A DNA stretch of 52,173 nt from an uncultured Lachnospiraceae bacterium. GTDB taxonomy: Bacteria; Bacillota; Clostridia; Lachnospirales; Lachnospiraceae. A program made the position numbers and the translations under genes. Below the pieces are notes generated by a model. That model was not told the origin of the DNA. It did no database searches and was given only the letters and a program-made list of their open reading frames with translations. The stretch spans positions 1 to 52,173 of the forward strand of contig CAJUTQ010000099.1 in assembly GCA_910589265.1 (NCBI GenBank), written 5' to 3'. Each line of letters opens with the position of its first letter. Within the stretch, counting starts at the first letter, position 1. Positions 41,247-50,361 of the stretch are shown piece after piece.

Positions 41247-41261
41247 TTTTGCACCTCATAA

Positions 41262-41292
41262 CATTCGTTCTTTTCAAGTGCAATTTGTTACA
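41262..41292 (-). promoter_or_regulatory. ECF-like autoregulatory promoter
   Basis: TGTAACA (41292-41286), 16 bp, AACGAATG (41269-41262) on the minus strand. The AAC in the -35 resembles many ECF-sigma promoters; the -10 lacks the more usual CGTC. It lies 15 bp before the sigma-factor ATG. Confidence 0.5.
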
Positions 41293-41557
41293 AAATATTT
41301 TTATTTTTTTTAACTTATTTTCTGCATTTCCCTTTCCAAACCATTTTAAATATCATGATAGGCAGTGAAATTCATAAAATGACAGAAAGCTATGAACTAT
41401 TTACAGTATAAACTATTTGCAATAAAACAATTGAAAGGAAAGAAAAAAAGAACATAGAATAATTTTGGTGATTGTATTTCTCACCTCTGGATTTTCCAAT
41501 TGCCTTCTGTTTAGATCTATCTACTTCTCAGCAGTTACTATACTTACTTTTTCATAT
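41293..41557. other. Intergenic stretch upstream of the ECF sigma gene
   Basis: About 265 bp, AT-rich, no gene or stable hairpin seen. It borders the pseudogene remnants to the right. Confidence 0.4.
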
Positions 41558-41949
41558 TATCCTTTCACATCAAATACTGTCCTGGAAGGTACCGTTATAT
41601 AAGAAGCATTTTTTACGATACTCTAGGTAAAAGCTTTTATATCTGTATTGGTAATATTTCCAATATATTCTTCTGTTTCTCTCTGTACTTCTTCAGCTGC
41701 TTTTTTCTCTTTCTGTTTATTCTCCTGTGTTTTTCTTCTCCCATTTTCCTTAGCAATTTTCCCATCTGGATCGCTTGTTCCTGATGATATTCCTGTTATT
41801 TTTCCATTGTCATCTATTTTTTATGAAATACTTGTTAAGGTTCCTTGTACATGGGATATGGCAAAATAGAAATAGAGATAAAGCAATTTTCTATGGACCT
41901 CCTCTGTATTTTCACTTATCAACTCTCTCGCCTGTTACATAACATTTTA
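41558..41949 (-). pseudogene. Decayed coiled-coil gene, two in-frame stops
   Basis: One minus-strand frame runs from about 41940 to 41558 and reads ARELISENTEEVHRKLLYLY, VQGTLTSIS, stop, KIDDNGKITGISSGTSDPDG, KIAKENGRRKTQENKQKEKK, EEVQRETEEYIGNITNTDIK, AFT, stop, SIVKNASYITVPSRTVFDVK. The uninterrupted coding character despite two stops shows recent inactivation. The family is not recognised; the lysine/glutamate-rich helical middle resembles the FlxA/DUF6033-like proteins at the right end only in composition. Confidence 0.6.
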
Positions 41950-42030
41950 ATTATAAGTTTCATATAAGGCTCTCCCAAGCGCTTCCTTGTCTGGAAAATA
42001 TTTATAAACAGCTTTTTTTGAAAATCTTTC
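41950..42030 (-). pseudogene. Fragment of a TetR-type helix-turn-helix
   Basis: The minus-strand frame reads NERFSKKAVYKYFPDKEALG followed by RALYETYN and a stop. This is the recognition-helix region of TetR/AcrR regulators (S-x-x-A-x-Y-K-Y-F-x-x-K-E-x-L). The rest of the gene is missing. Confidence 0.5.
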
Positions 42031-42441
42031 ATTTATTAGCGAATATAGCCATCGAAAATTTAAAGTCTTCATTTCTTATACTTTTAATTGGAGCCTGAAT
42101 CATTTTATCTTTCATATTCGAAACTAAATATCCGCTTTTATTTCCAATTTTGCTTTCCAAATTTGTCCATAAAAGCATGTAGACTCTACCCCATCCAAAA
42201 CTATAATCGAACATTGGAAAGGAATTCTTCAAACGACTGAATCCTTTATAAGCACTTCCAAGCAAAAACCGGCCTACCTATTCAGCTAGTCTATAATAAT
42301 TAGTCAGTTTGAAATTCTTGGAATCTGACGCAAAGAAACGCCGTAATAGACCAAAGCGTAAATACATTAAAGAATTCAATTGCTGTACATAAAAAGGAAC
42401 TGCATACTATATGCAATTCCAGCTTTCAAAGTTATGAGGCG
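42031..42441. other. Stretch with unassigned remnant frame
   Basis: A minus-strand frame (42029-42265) reads GSAYKGFSRLKNSFPMFDYS and later SKIGNKSGYLVSNMKDKMIQ. It has no ribosome binding site and matches nothing known; it may be a remnant. The rest (42266-42441) holds no gene. Confidence 0.3.
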
Positions 42442-42773
42442 CTATCCCTCTGTTTTGACCAACTCCACTCCTGCATACCTCATATTCATATAAGCGATTC
42501 CATAAAAATGTACTGCCCCTTGTTTCTCTTGCAATGCTCATCTGTAGTAATTTTCGCTTCTATGAGTATCTGGCTTTTGGTCATTCCCCTCTTTAAGAGC
42601 AAATCTCAATCCTCATCATTTTTCCATTCATTTCACTTTATTACATCTTCATCTTCTATCAAAAATCCTGCATAAGTTAAGAAAACATCTTTGGTGTCCC
42701 ATAATGAGATACCTTGTCTTTTTAATTTATTTTCTATCCTCTTTAGACTCTGTTCATATACTGTATCAACCAT
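42442..42773 (-). pseudogene. Decayed small gene with frameshift and two in-frame stops
   Basis: From ATG 42773 the minus strand reads MVDTVYEQSLKRIENKLKRQ, GISLWDTKDVFLTYAGFLIE, DEDVIK, stop, NEWKNDED, then in a shifted frame LRFALKEGNDQKPDTHRSEN, YYR, stop, ALQEKQGAVHFYGIAYMNMR, YAGVELVKTEG, stop. A protein of about 115 residues is implied. The family is not recognised. Several independent lesions show it has been under no selection for some time. Confidence 0.6.
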
Positions 42774-42959
42774 AGTATAGCCTTCAGAAGTGTGCTATAC
42801 ATAAGTATTATCGCTTTATTTCCTACATTATATATATCTATTTTTAAATATCTTTTTTGAGAATCACACTACTACTGTGCCTTATTCATTTATTTGGCCT
42901 AAACCATTTAAGGATATATCATTTAGTTCCTACTAGCAAATATTTTATTTTTTATTTCC

Positions 42960-43322
42960 TTAATTTGTAAAATTCTTTTTCAAAACACATTCAGTTAAAA
43001 AAATTGGAACAATCAAAATAATAACCTGTATTGTGGAAATGACTACACCAAAAATTCCAATGACTTTTGTTGAATGTCCATAAAACGAAAGGTGTAAAAT
43101 AATGCTTAGAACAAACATAATCCAGCCAATTTTATACCAAAGTTTTCCACAAAAATGATGGGCAAATTTCCATGTATCCATATTTTTCATAGAACGCCTA
43201 GTTCGGTATCCAATAATTCCGTTAATATTTTTAGGTGTATGTTTCCACATCATCCTACCAGTAAAAATCATTAAAATTGGAATGACCAAATCACAAATAA
43301 TCATAAACCACCAAAACCACAT
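42960..43322 (-). CDS. SdpI-family membrane protein
   Basis: A 120-residue membrane protein from ATG 43322 (MWFWWFMIICDLVIPILMIF), with AAGGAGGAG 7 nt upstream. It has the SdpI-family motif NGIIGYRTRRSMKNMDTWKF AH-type region between helix 1 (about 3-23) and two further helices (about 63-82, 88-112). SdpI of Bacillus protects against the toxin SdpC and also senses it. No toxin gene is visible here, so a general role in membrane stress or orphan immunity is possible. Confidence 0.85.
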   Translation of the reverse strand: MWFWWFMIICDLVIPILMIFTGRMMWKHTPKNINGIIGYRTRRSMKNMDTWKFAHHFCGKLWYKIGWIMFVLSIILHLSFYGHSTKVIGIFGVVISTIQVIILIVPIFLTECVLKKNFTN

Positions 43323-43368
43323 GGAATAGCTCCTCCTTCTAAATCCCAATTTTTTTGCTCTGGGCAGC

Positions 43369-43830
43369 TTAGCAGGAAAGGGGAATTTGACGTGCTAATA
43401 GTACAAGATGTACTGTAGTTCCATCTTCCAGCTTTCTTTTATTCGTTTTGTAAAATCCGTGGCGCTCATAAAAACGAATCCCATTAATATTCTTCTCAAT
43501 TGTCCATAAAAATTCCACCAAATAGTTGTCCTTTGCAAATTCGATCAATTCTGCTCCTATACCTTGACATTGAAAAAAGCAATCAACATATAACTCTCTA
43601 ATTTCTACATTCTCAATATGAATCATACCTTTTACAATTCCATCATCATAAACCCATATATGTTCAAGAATATCCAACGCCGTATATTCTTCCGCAACAG
43701 ACAACACTTGCAACTCACCAAAAGAATAGAAATCATTTTGGAAAATAGAACGATAATTCATTCGCTTTGTAAAAACTAGAATCTCGGCAATTCGAGAAAT
43801 ATCTTGCCTAGTTGCCTTGCGTATATTCAT
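43369..43830 (-). CDS. GNAT-family N-acetyltransferase
   Basis: A 153-residue acetyltransferase from ATG 43830 (MNIRKATRQDISRIAEILVF). The acetyl-CoA-binding segment is IRELYVDCFFQCQGIGAELI (Q-x-x-G-I/G-x variant), followed by the C-terminal FLWTIEKNINGIRFYERHGF typical of GNATs. The substrate is unknown. GGGGGAA precedes the ATG. It lies 46 nt upstream of the SdpI-like gene on the same strand and may be co-transcribed. Confidence 0.9.
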   Translation of the reverse strand: MNIRKATRQDISRIAEILVFTKRMNYRSIFQNDFYSFGELQVLSVAEEYTALDILEHIWVYDDGIVKGMIHIENVEIRELYVDCFFQCQGIGAELIEFAKDNYLVEFLWTIEKNINGIRFYERHGFYKTNKRKLEDGTTVHLVLLARQIPLSC

Positions 43831-44546
43831 TTCTTTTTCCCCCACAATCTTGGATTTTTTTCTTTTTATTTTTTTACTATTATAGCAAAAGCCACAATGG
43901 CTTTCTATACATTTTCAAGAGAAATAGCAAATTCCAGCCTATCAAGGGTGAATAAAGAGCTACTGTTCACTAATTAAGTGTCGTAAATAAGCATAATTGT
44001 AAATCTTCGTTCAAAAAATTTACTACCTGATTGGAACTTCAAATGGTTTCGTCCAGTTGTTATACAAATGGGGACTGACATGACCTGCCACCTTACCTGT
44101 GCTCTAGATAATTTCCTGGGATTTATTCTAAAAATCTCCAAAATGCAACTGAACACCTGGTCACTATACAATTTCAAATCGGAATCTTTTATCTATCATG
44201 GAAGATTATATTTAAGTATATTTCTTTTTGTTTTAGAAACCCCATCCTTTCACTGTAGCTAAGAACCCTATTATCATTATAGTAAATATATTTAGATTTC
44301 CCCCTGTACTTTCTGTTTTTACTTACAGTGCCATATAAAAGCTGTCTCAGGCCAAGTAGATCTTTCTTTTCATCCTTGAATGGGTCAGTAACGGATCTAT
44401 ATCCTTTGAAAAGTAAGTAATACTCATATTATTGACTGTAGGCCTTTTAAAATAAAAATATACTCCTTCTCCAACTAGACATTATTTAATACAGGTTATA
44501 TATTTGGTTGTAAAATAAAAGTGTACCTGGATTTTTGTTGTATTTC
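43831..44546. other. Long intergenic stretch without supported gene
   Basis: About 715 bp. Frames at 43974-44177 (minus) and 44068-44262 (plus) lack ribosome binding sites and recognisable motifs. It appears to be decayed DNA. No tRNA, hairpin terminator or repeat array stood out. Confidence 0.4.
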
Positions 44547-44717
44547 TTATCCATCCAGAAAAGGCGGTTTCTTGTCATAAAGATTGCCTCTTTCTTCATC
44601 TTAATGAATGATCTTATCCACATCTTTTTTTGAAATTCCACTTTCATATGTGGCTACGAGCTGAAGATTACTGGATACCCCCTTGATTTCTCATTCCATT
44701 TCCTCTTCTGCTGTTAC
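44547..44717 (-). pseudogene. Short decayed coding remnant with stops
   Basis: The minus-strand frame reads VTAEEEME, stop, EIKGVSSNLQLVATYESGIS, KKDVDKIIH, stop, DEERGNLYDKKPPFLDG, stop. The coding character is clear but the family is unknown. Confidence 0.45.
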
Positions 44718-45022
44718 CTATTTTTTTCAAATTCTCCCTATCGTTCTGTCTTTTCTTTTTTGTTCTATGTACACATATAGGGCCTAATGTGATAGAATTA
44801 AAATAATCTATAATGCAAAATACTAAAATCAAAAGTATTGGCATGACTACTAGAGATAAGATTAAACATCTTAGGAATAATGGCAGTCACAATCTAAATC
44901 TGTCCAACTATAAAATATTTTAATGATTTCAAGGGCTTTGACGCAGAAAAAGATAAGTGTGGCAGTCTTCCCTCTCCAATACTAATATCCGCTAAAAAAT
45001 GAATAGAAATGAGGTGCATAAA
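44718..45022. other. Upstream region of the phosphorylase gene
   Basis: About 305 bp with a weak TTTTGACGCAG-type element near 44936 but no convincing -10. Nothing else is identifiable. Confidence 0.3.
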
Positions 45023-45787
45023 TTGTATACAATATTTCAAAGAACAGAAATTTCAGATCCGACCTTGTTTTATCCATCTGACACAACAAAAAAAATAGAA
45101 AATTTCCCAGAAATTTGTATCTCCACATTTTCTGATAATATTATTCAAAAGTTTTCTTCTTTGAATAATATAGAAAAAATAGCAGAACTCTACTCTGCAA
45201 ATGGCATACTGCCTGTTTACAAAATCACTTACAAAGATACAGATATTGCTTTTTACCGCTCTTTGGTAGGTGCGCCTGCTTGTGTTTCCTGTTTTGAAGA
45301 AATCATTGCCATGGGAGCTAAAAAGTTTGTTTTGTTCGGCTCTTGCGGAGTATTAAATGATGACAAGGTAAAGGAAAATATTATTATTCCTATTTCCGCT
45401 ATTCGTGATGAAGGAACAAGCTACCATTATATAGCGCCATCCCAAGAAATAGAAGCCAATCCACATTCTATTCAAATATTAGAAAGGGTTTTAACAAACT
45501 GTGGCTACTCCTATGTAAAGGGCAAAACATGGACTTCCGATGCCATTTATAGAGAAACCCTCTCTGCTATTCAAGAACGTAAAGAAGAAGGCTGCCTTTC
45601 TGTAGAAATGGAATGTGCTTCTATGCTGGCTGTTTCAAAATATAGAAATATTCCTTTTATACAATTTTTGTATGGAGCAGATAATCTTAGTTCTGATACA
45701 TGGGAAATTAGAGACTTAAGCTTATATGGTCTTACCAATGCAGAAAAATACATGGTTCTTGCCTTTGAATGCGGGCTTGCTATGTAA
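45023..45787 (+). CDS. Nucleoside phosphorylase family protein
   Basis: A 254-residue protein of the PNP/UDP phosphorylase family, which cleaves nucleosides with phosphate. TTG at 45023 is the likely start: GAGGTG lies 6 nt upstream. An ATG at 44999 would add eight residues and has no ribosome binding site. Typical segments are FVLFGSCGVLNDDKVKENII (phosphate/ribose site), RDEGTSYHY, and CLSVEMECASMLAVSKYRNI, where the VEMEC Glu residues bind ribose. It is intact amid decayed neighbours. Base versus nucleoside specificity cannot be told. Confidence 0.88.
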   Translation: MYTIFQRTEISDPTLFYPSDTTKKIENFPEICISTFSDNIIQKFSSLNNIEKIAELYSANGILPVYKITYKDTDIAFYRSLVGAPACVSCFEEIIAMGAKKFVLFGSCGVLNDDKVKENIIIPISAIRDEGTSYHYIAPSQEIEANPHSIQILERVLTNCGYSYVKGKTWTSDAIYRETLSAIQERKEEGCLSVEMECASMLAVSKYRNIPFIQFLYGADNLSSDTWEIRDLSLYGLTNAEKYMVLAFECGLAM

Positions 45788-45873
45788 AAAACAGGTATCT
45801 TGATACCCGTCTCTAATCTAGTATTCATCATATAATTTAACTCCAAAGAGCATAAAGCAATCCTGGAAATGCC

Positions 45874-46083
45874 CATTTTATTTTAAAGGAATATGTTTCA
45901 CTACTAATACATGGTGGAGAAACTCTTGAACAGCCTTTTGTTATGGTATAAAATCACTTGAAGGATATTAAAAAACAAATGATTTATTTACAAAATGCAC
46001 TTAAGCTGACAAAAAAATTATTTTTCTACGAGAAACTTTTCGGGGATTTTCCCTATAAAGATATGTCAAATAGCGACGAATAG
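45874..46083 (+). pseudogene. MerR-family regulator, C-terminal remnant
   Basis: One plus-strand frame of 70 codons with a single TAA reads HFILKEYVSLLIHGGETLEQ, PFVMV, stop, NHLKDIKKQMIYLQNALKLT, KKLFFYEKLFGDFPYKDMSN. This is the coiled-coil end of MerR regulators (GDETxEQR...xLxxxxxxYE). The DNA-binding N-terminus is lost. Confidence 0.6.
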
Positions 46084-46525
46084 ACGTTATTTAATTGTAG
46101 AGAATATTAAAGAGAAAAAACAGAAGGATAATCTATCACAGTAGAAAACGGTGCTTTTGATCATAAAAAGAGTAACTGATTAAACAATTAATCGAACTAT
46201 CTTCTAAAATTATAAAAATACCACAGGAATTTTTTGTGACAACCGCAAAAGAAATATCAGACAAATACTTTGACATTGGTGGGAAAAGCAGAGTATATAT
46301 AGGCTATTTCAAAGCATAGGAGAAGAAATTAAATGGCAAATGTTTTAATCACAGGAACAACAGCCGTTATATTTACAAAAACAGTATCATGTGACTGTAA
46401 ATTTTATTGCTATATAACTTGTCAAAAGAATATGCTGTGATTTGAGACTCTTTCTTAACTGCCGAACATAAAAATAGACCATCTATTAGCTATTGCAAAG
46501 ATTACAGTGGCCAAACATGAGAACT
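46084..46525 (+). pseudogene. Decayed coding sequence, partly NAD-epimerase-like
   Basis: Plus-strand pieces in different frames: LIKQLIELSSKIIKIPQEFF and VTTAKEISDKYFDIGGKSRV with YIGYFKA and a stop (about 46177-46320), then MANVLITGTTA from 46333. The last resembles the N-terminal Rossmann motif of NAD-dependent epimerases, then breaks down. Assignment is weak. Confidence 0.35.
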
Positions 46526-46929
46526 CTAGAATAATTTGGAAATCATTGTATATTCTTCTTTGTTTTTATCAACCACCTCAACTCCTGCTTTTCTGTACAT
46601 ATCAACTGTATAAATCCTTTATCTTTTAAAAGCTGCATTATTGCTCCCATAAGTGCTGTACTAATTCTATGATTCCTGTATTCCTCATAAAGAGAGATAG
46701 CAAGTGATAGCGTTTCTTCATCAATATGTCCATCATCATTCATAATACGCCCCCAGCCTTCTCTTTTGGTTCAGCAACTAAGCACCCATCATCTTCTCTC
46801 CCAAAATCAGCAATATATACTTGCCGTTCGGGAGATACCATGATGGATTTTGCCAGCTTATCCATACCATCTGGGATAAAAATTGCTTTCTACAAAAATC
46901 AGCTAATTGGGGATATTCACTTTCTCTGA
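46526..46929 (-). pseudogene. GNAT acetyltransferase, frameshifted and with an internal deletion
   Basis: Consecutive frames on the minus strand give AIFIPDGMDKLAKSIMVSPE, RQVYIADFGREDDGCLVAEP, then (new frame) MNDDGHIDEETLSLAISLYE, EYRNHRISTALMGAIMQLLK, DKGFIQ, then (new frame) VDMYRKAGVEVVDKNKEEYT. Together they rebuild a GNAT protein whose acetyl-CoA loop and C-terminus are recognisable, with at least two shifts and loss of about ten residues before VDMYRKAG. Confidence 0.65.
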
Positions 46930-47054
46930 TTTCATGCATTTTTTAATCCATGAAGCATTTCTATATAATATTATTAAATCAATTTCAAAACCCTTTCCAT
47001 CCATAAAATGACAAACTATGAAGCTCTTCTATTCCCAACATTCATAATATTTTT

Positions 47055-47927
47055 CTAAAGCTGCCGGAAAGCATCTGGGCGAAAAAGTTGATTTTTAACA
47101 GCATGATCAATCTGTGTAAGTAAGTTAGGAATATCCCGATTAAAGGTACCAGCTAGAGGGATATAGTTAGAGGCATGATTTGCCCGAAATACAGTACCTT
47201 CACTATCAATGTTTTGGAGAAAAAGCACCATTTCCCTAAAAACAGCTTCAGGGCCTTCCAGTGGATGAAATTCTCCTGCCTTCCACTGGTCATAGAGCTG
47301 TGTACCTGGTTCAATGAGCAAAGTCAAGAGACTGGCATATTCCGGTTTTATGGCAGAAATTACTTTTGCAGACTCAACGGCATGTTCTTCTAAATCTTTG
47401 ATGCCGCCAAGACCAGAAATAAGGGTGATGGAAGACTTTAAACCAGCAAATTTTAATTTCTGTCCAGCCTCAATAATTTCTGCCTGGGTAGCATTTTTTC
47501 TCACAGCTTTCAAAACTTTATCAGAACCAGATTCAGCCCCCATATAAACCATATCCAATCCAGATTCACACAGTAATTTAAGTTCTTCTGGTTTCTTTAC
47601 AAGGACATCCTTTGGTGCGCCATAAACTGTAATTCGATTAACTGTGGGAAGGATTTCATGAATTTTATCAATAATGTAGAGCAAATCCTTAGTTTTTACG
47701 ATTAAAGCATCGCCATCTGCAAGAAACACCCGCTCAATATCAAACATATAATGTTTTTTAGCCATTATTATATCTTCAACAACCTCGTCCAGATTACGGA
47801 TACGAAATTTTTTATCTTTGTACATGTTACAAAATGTACATTCATTTCGAGCACATCCAACAGTCAACTGGAGAATTAGACTACGGGCCTCACTAGGAGG
47901 TCTATAAATCATTCCCTCATATCTCAT
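47055..47927 (-). CDS. Radical SAM protein (Elp3/HemN-like)
   Basis: A 290-residue protein from ATG 47927 (MRYEGMIYRPPSEARSLILQ), with AAAGGAG 7 nt upstream. The iron-sulfur motif is CARNECTFC, a CX4CX2C variant of CX3CX2C, followed by NMYKDKKFRIRNLDEVVEDI. The SAM-contacting segments are VFLADGDALI and MGAESGSDKVLKAVRKN. Related clostridial proteins are annotated only as radical SAM. Substrate and pathway are unknown. Confidence 0.88.
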   Translation of the reverse strand: MRYEGMIYRPPSEARSLILQLTVGCARNECTFCNMYKDKKFRIRNLDEVVEDIIMAKKHYMFDIERVFLADGDALIVKTKDLLYIIDKIHEILPTVNRITVYGAPKDVLVKKPEELKLLCESGLDMVYMGAESGSDKVLKAVRKNATQAEIIEAGQKLKFAGLKSSITLISGLGGIKDLEEHAVESAKVISAIKPEYASLLTLLIEPGTQLYDQWKAGEFHPLEGPEAVFREMVLFLQNIDSEGTVFRANHASNYIPLAGTFNRDIPNLLTQIDHAVKNQLFRPDAFRQL

Positions 47928-48147
47928 ATCAAAACTCCTTTCTAAATTATTCATCAAGAAATAATTTTCTTACAATTTTTTGTATTAGTATATCATACTT
48001 TTTTTAATTTGACCATTTTGCACTTACTCCTGTAACAATATATGCTCTTTTCTCTACGCAATTTTATATAATTAAATAAAATAGCAATTGTAAAGCGCAA
48101 AGTTTTACTAATGAAAGGGTTAAGAATAGAAATACAATCATTATTGC

Positions 48148-48315
48148 TTATAGTAGAAACGCAAATCCATTCAGATAAGTACGAAATACTCTCAGTTTAG
48201 GATTTCTCTGCTGGAAGTCCTGTATATATTTATCAAGAATCTCTGCCACAAGCTGTCCGTTCTCCGTTTTTGCTCCTATATTATCCTTATCCCCGATTTG
48301 CAGGATAATCTCATG
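48148..48315 (-). pseudogene. MobV-like plasmid relaxase fragment
   Basis: The minus strand has an open stretch HEIILQIGDKDNIGAKTENG, QLVAEILDKYIQDFQQRNPK, LRVFRTYLNGFAFLL followed by a stop. It resembles the region of MobV/Pre plasmid recombination proteins just before the HxDExxPHxH motif, which is missing. An upstream piece (LYDRKSHSM) joins by a frameshift. A sign that a mobilisable element once sat here. Confidence 0.5.
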
Positions 48316-48384
48316 GAATGGCTTTTCCTGTCATAAAGCTGATAATTTGCTTCCATCAATATCCTCTCCTTATTCGGGTAATCA

Positions 48385-48600
48385 AGGCCCAATGGGAAAC
48401 GTTATCCTACTCTTGAAAAAGAGTAAGGTGTTGTCAAATCAGCCCTTTCTGGATGGGTAAAAGTATATAGCGAAGAATGCCTGCTATCACAACCACAAAC
48501 TACACATTCCCCTGTCTTTTCTCCAAGAGAAATCCAGGAACTTCACAAAAAAATGTCAGAACTGAAAAAGGAGAACCTTTTCCTAAAAAGAAGACCCTAG
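48385..48600 (+). pseudogene. IS3-family OrfA remnant
   Basis: The plus-strand frame reads RPNGKRYPTLEKE, stop, GVVKSALSGWVKVYSEECLL and later REIQELHKKMSELKKENLFL KRRP-type leucine-zipper end, stop. It is the OrfA pattern (helix-turn-helix, then zipper) with a deletion between GVVKS and ALSGW. No orfB remains. Confidence 0.65.
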
Positions 48601-48831
48601 CCAACAAAATTGGCATGGATAACAGACTTTTTAGCCCAGGCAGGATCTGACAGGACAAACAGTAGCCTTTCTATTGTCTTTTCTTCATCGTCATTGAAAG
48701 TTATTATTAGTATTTTAGCTTTGGTATCAGTTCTCCTTTATCCCTCCATGACTATTTATCTATTCAACTATTTCATAACAGACAAGTCTATTTATCTGCA
48801 TGTCTAGCCTAGCTTATCTAACTGTTATTTA

Positions 48832-49488
48832 TCATTTCTTTTCTTTTTGCACCTCAACATCTGTATTCACACTTTCAGCAGACTTAGCCTCAAGACTGCT
48901 ATTTTCTTCTTCCGAAATAGCAGTAGTTCCCTTCTCTTTTTCATCTTCTTTCTTATCTGTTTTATCCTGTTCAGTATTTTGATAATCGGATATGGTATCC
49001 TGTGTTTCTTTTACCTTGTCACCTATATTTTGAGCAATGCTATCAATCTTTTCCTGCAAATCTGCCTTTTCTTCCTCTGTTTGAGCAACACGCAATTTTC
49101 CCTGCAAGTCTGTCCGAATTTTCTTTATGCCTGCAATCTGCTCTTTTGTTGTTGAAAGAGAAATAATCACTCCTGTATCTGCTGCTCCTGTTTTCTGATT
49201 TCCACCAATCATATCATCAAAGGAAGATTGTTTCTGTTGTTTCTCTCTGCGCTGCTCTGTCTTGTGCTGTCTTAACTGCACATTCAAGTCACTAATCTGC
49301 TGCTGTAATTCCTGCTGCTTCGTCATCTTTTCTTCCTGTGTCATATCTTTGTTGGAAGAAAGCTCCTGCAACTGCTTTTGTACATTAGCAATCTGGTTCT
49401 GGATATTCTGGATGTATGAGTCTGTTGCCTGATTCATTCCCATTTGCCGCATTTGTGTATTTGTACCATAGATACCATTAATTGTCAT
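48832..49488 (-). CDS. FlxA-like coiled-coil protein
   Basis: A 218-residue, highly charged helical protein. The first 75 residues (MTINGIYGTNTQMRQMGMNQ, IQNIQNQIANVQKQLQELSS, QQQISDLNVQLRQHKTEQRR) match the FlxA-like pattern. A second coiled-coil (KIRTDLQGKLRVAQTEEEKA, DLQEKIDSIAQNIGDKVKET) and an acidic tail follow. FlxA is known only as a flagellum-regulated gene in Escherichia coli; no flagellar genes lie here. It is last in a set with the DUF6033-like, M56 and BlaI genes. Confidence 0.75.
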   Translation of the reverse strand: MTINGIYGTNTQMRQMGMNQATDSYIQNIQNQIANVQKQLQELSSNKDMTQEEKMTKQQELQQQISDLNVQLRQHKTEQRREKQQKQSSFDDMIGGNQKTGAADTGVIISLSTTKEQIAGIKKIRTDLQGKLRVAQTEEEKADLQEKIDSIAQNIGDKVKETQDTISDYQNTEQDKTDKKEDEKEKGTTAISEEENSSLEAKSAESVNTDVEVQKEKK

Positions 49489-49523
49489 TTTCCTGTTCCT
49501 CCTAGTTTTTAAATTTTTTCTTG

Positions 49524-50309
49524 TTATGCCTTTAAATCCAAATTTGCACCGACCCCCACCTGTTGTTTTATATTTGCCTTGCCTGCATTCTCTTCTTTGG
49601 AAGCTTCGATAATTGTCCGAATATCTGTATCATTCAAATAAATCATGCCATCTATGGAAGCTGCCAGCTTTTCATTTAGAAGCTGTTCCCCTTTGTTAGG
49701 AGTTGTTTTTTCTTCTATCTTTCCATCTGCGCCATCATCCTCTTTTATATCTTTCTTTTCTGCTGCCTTTTCTTTTGTCTTTTCCATCAGTTTTTCAGAA
49801 TTTTTCCGTCTTTCCTCCCGTAGCTTGTCGCTCATGTTCAGCATAAAATCATTTCTGAGATAAGCAATAGAACGGTACTTCCCATTTTCGTCTATATAAC
49901 AATGCTTGTATACAACCGTCCAACCACTGGCTTTATTTACACTTTCCAGCATATTCACCGCTGATTCAACACCTTTGATCAGTTCCTTCATTTCCTTTTC
50001 TTTTTCTGGGTTATTCTGCATTTTTTCCAAAAGCTGCGGATTGACTGTCAGTGTTTTACCACTCTTAGCTGTTGAGAAAGAATTTCCAACCTTAAACTCT
50101 AGGCTTGGAACAAGTTTCGCCAGTTCGTTTGCATACTCTACTGTACTCTTGGATTTGCTGTTTCCTGCCGTTTCCTGCGTTTTTTCTGTCCCTTTCTTTT
50201 TTGTGCCCCTTGCAGCACCGCCTTCTACCATACTTTGCGCCGCATAGCTGCTGTAATTCTGCTTCCTGACTGCATAGTCAGGAAGATTCCCGTTAATCTC
50301 CATTGCCAT
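49524..50309 (-). CDS. DUF6033-like protein of unknown function
   Basis: A 261-residue protein from ATG 50309 (MAMEINGNLPDYAVRKQNYS), with AAGGAGG 9 nt upstream. The middle has a globular part (STVEYANELAKLVPSLEFKV, WTVVYKHCYIDENGKYRSIA). A lysine/glutamate-rich coiled segment (RKNSEKLMEKTKEKAAEKKD) and a C-terminal helix follow. It has no signal peptide. Resemblance to DUF6033 is from memory. It lies 52 nt after the M56 gene and 35 nt before the FlxA-like gene, so one transcript is likely. Confidence 0.65.
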   Translation of the reverse strand: MAMEINGNLPDYAVRKQNYSSYAAQSMVEGGAARGTKKKGTEKTQETAGNSKSKSTVEYANELAKLVPSLEFKVGNSFSTAKSGKTLTVNPQLLEKMQNNPEKEKEMKELIKGVESAVNMLESVNKASGWTVVYKHCYIDENGKYRSIAYLRNDFMLNMSDKLREERRKNSEKLMEKTKEKAAEKKDIKEDDGADGKIEEKTTPNKGEQLLNEKLAASIDGMIYLNDTDIRTIIEASKEENAGKANIKQQVGVGANLDLKA

Positions 50310-50361
50310 AATTTTGTCCTCCTTGATAAACATTTATTTGAAATCCATTTCCATGTTACAT

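Noticed and set aside
43974..44262. Overlapping frames on both strands (67 and 64 codons)
   Set aside because: No start signals or motifs on either strand; likely decayed DNA.
48610..48807. 65-codon plus-strand frame after the IS3 remnant
   Set aside because: Its start lies in the remnant, there is no ribosome binding site, and the apolar stretch looks like chance in AT-rich DNA.
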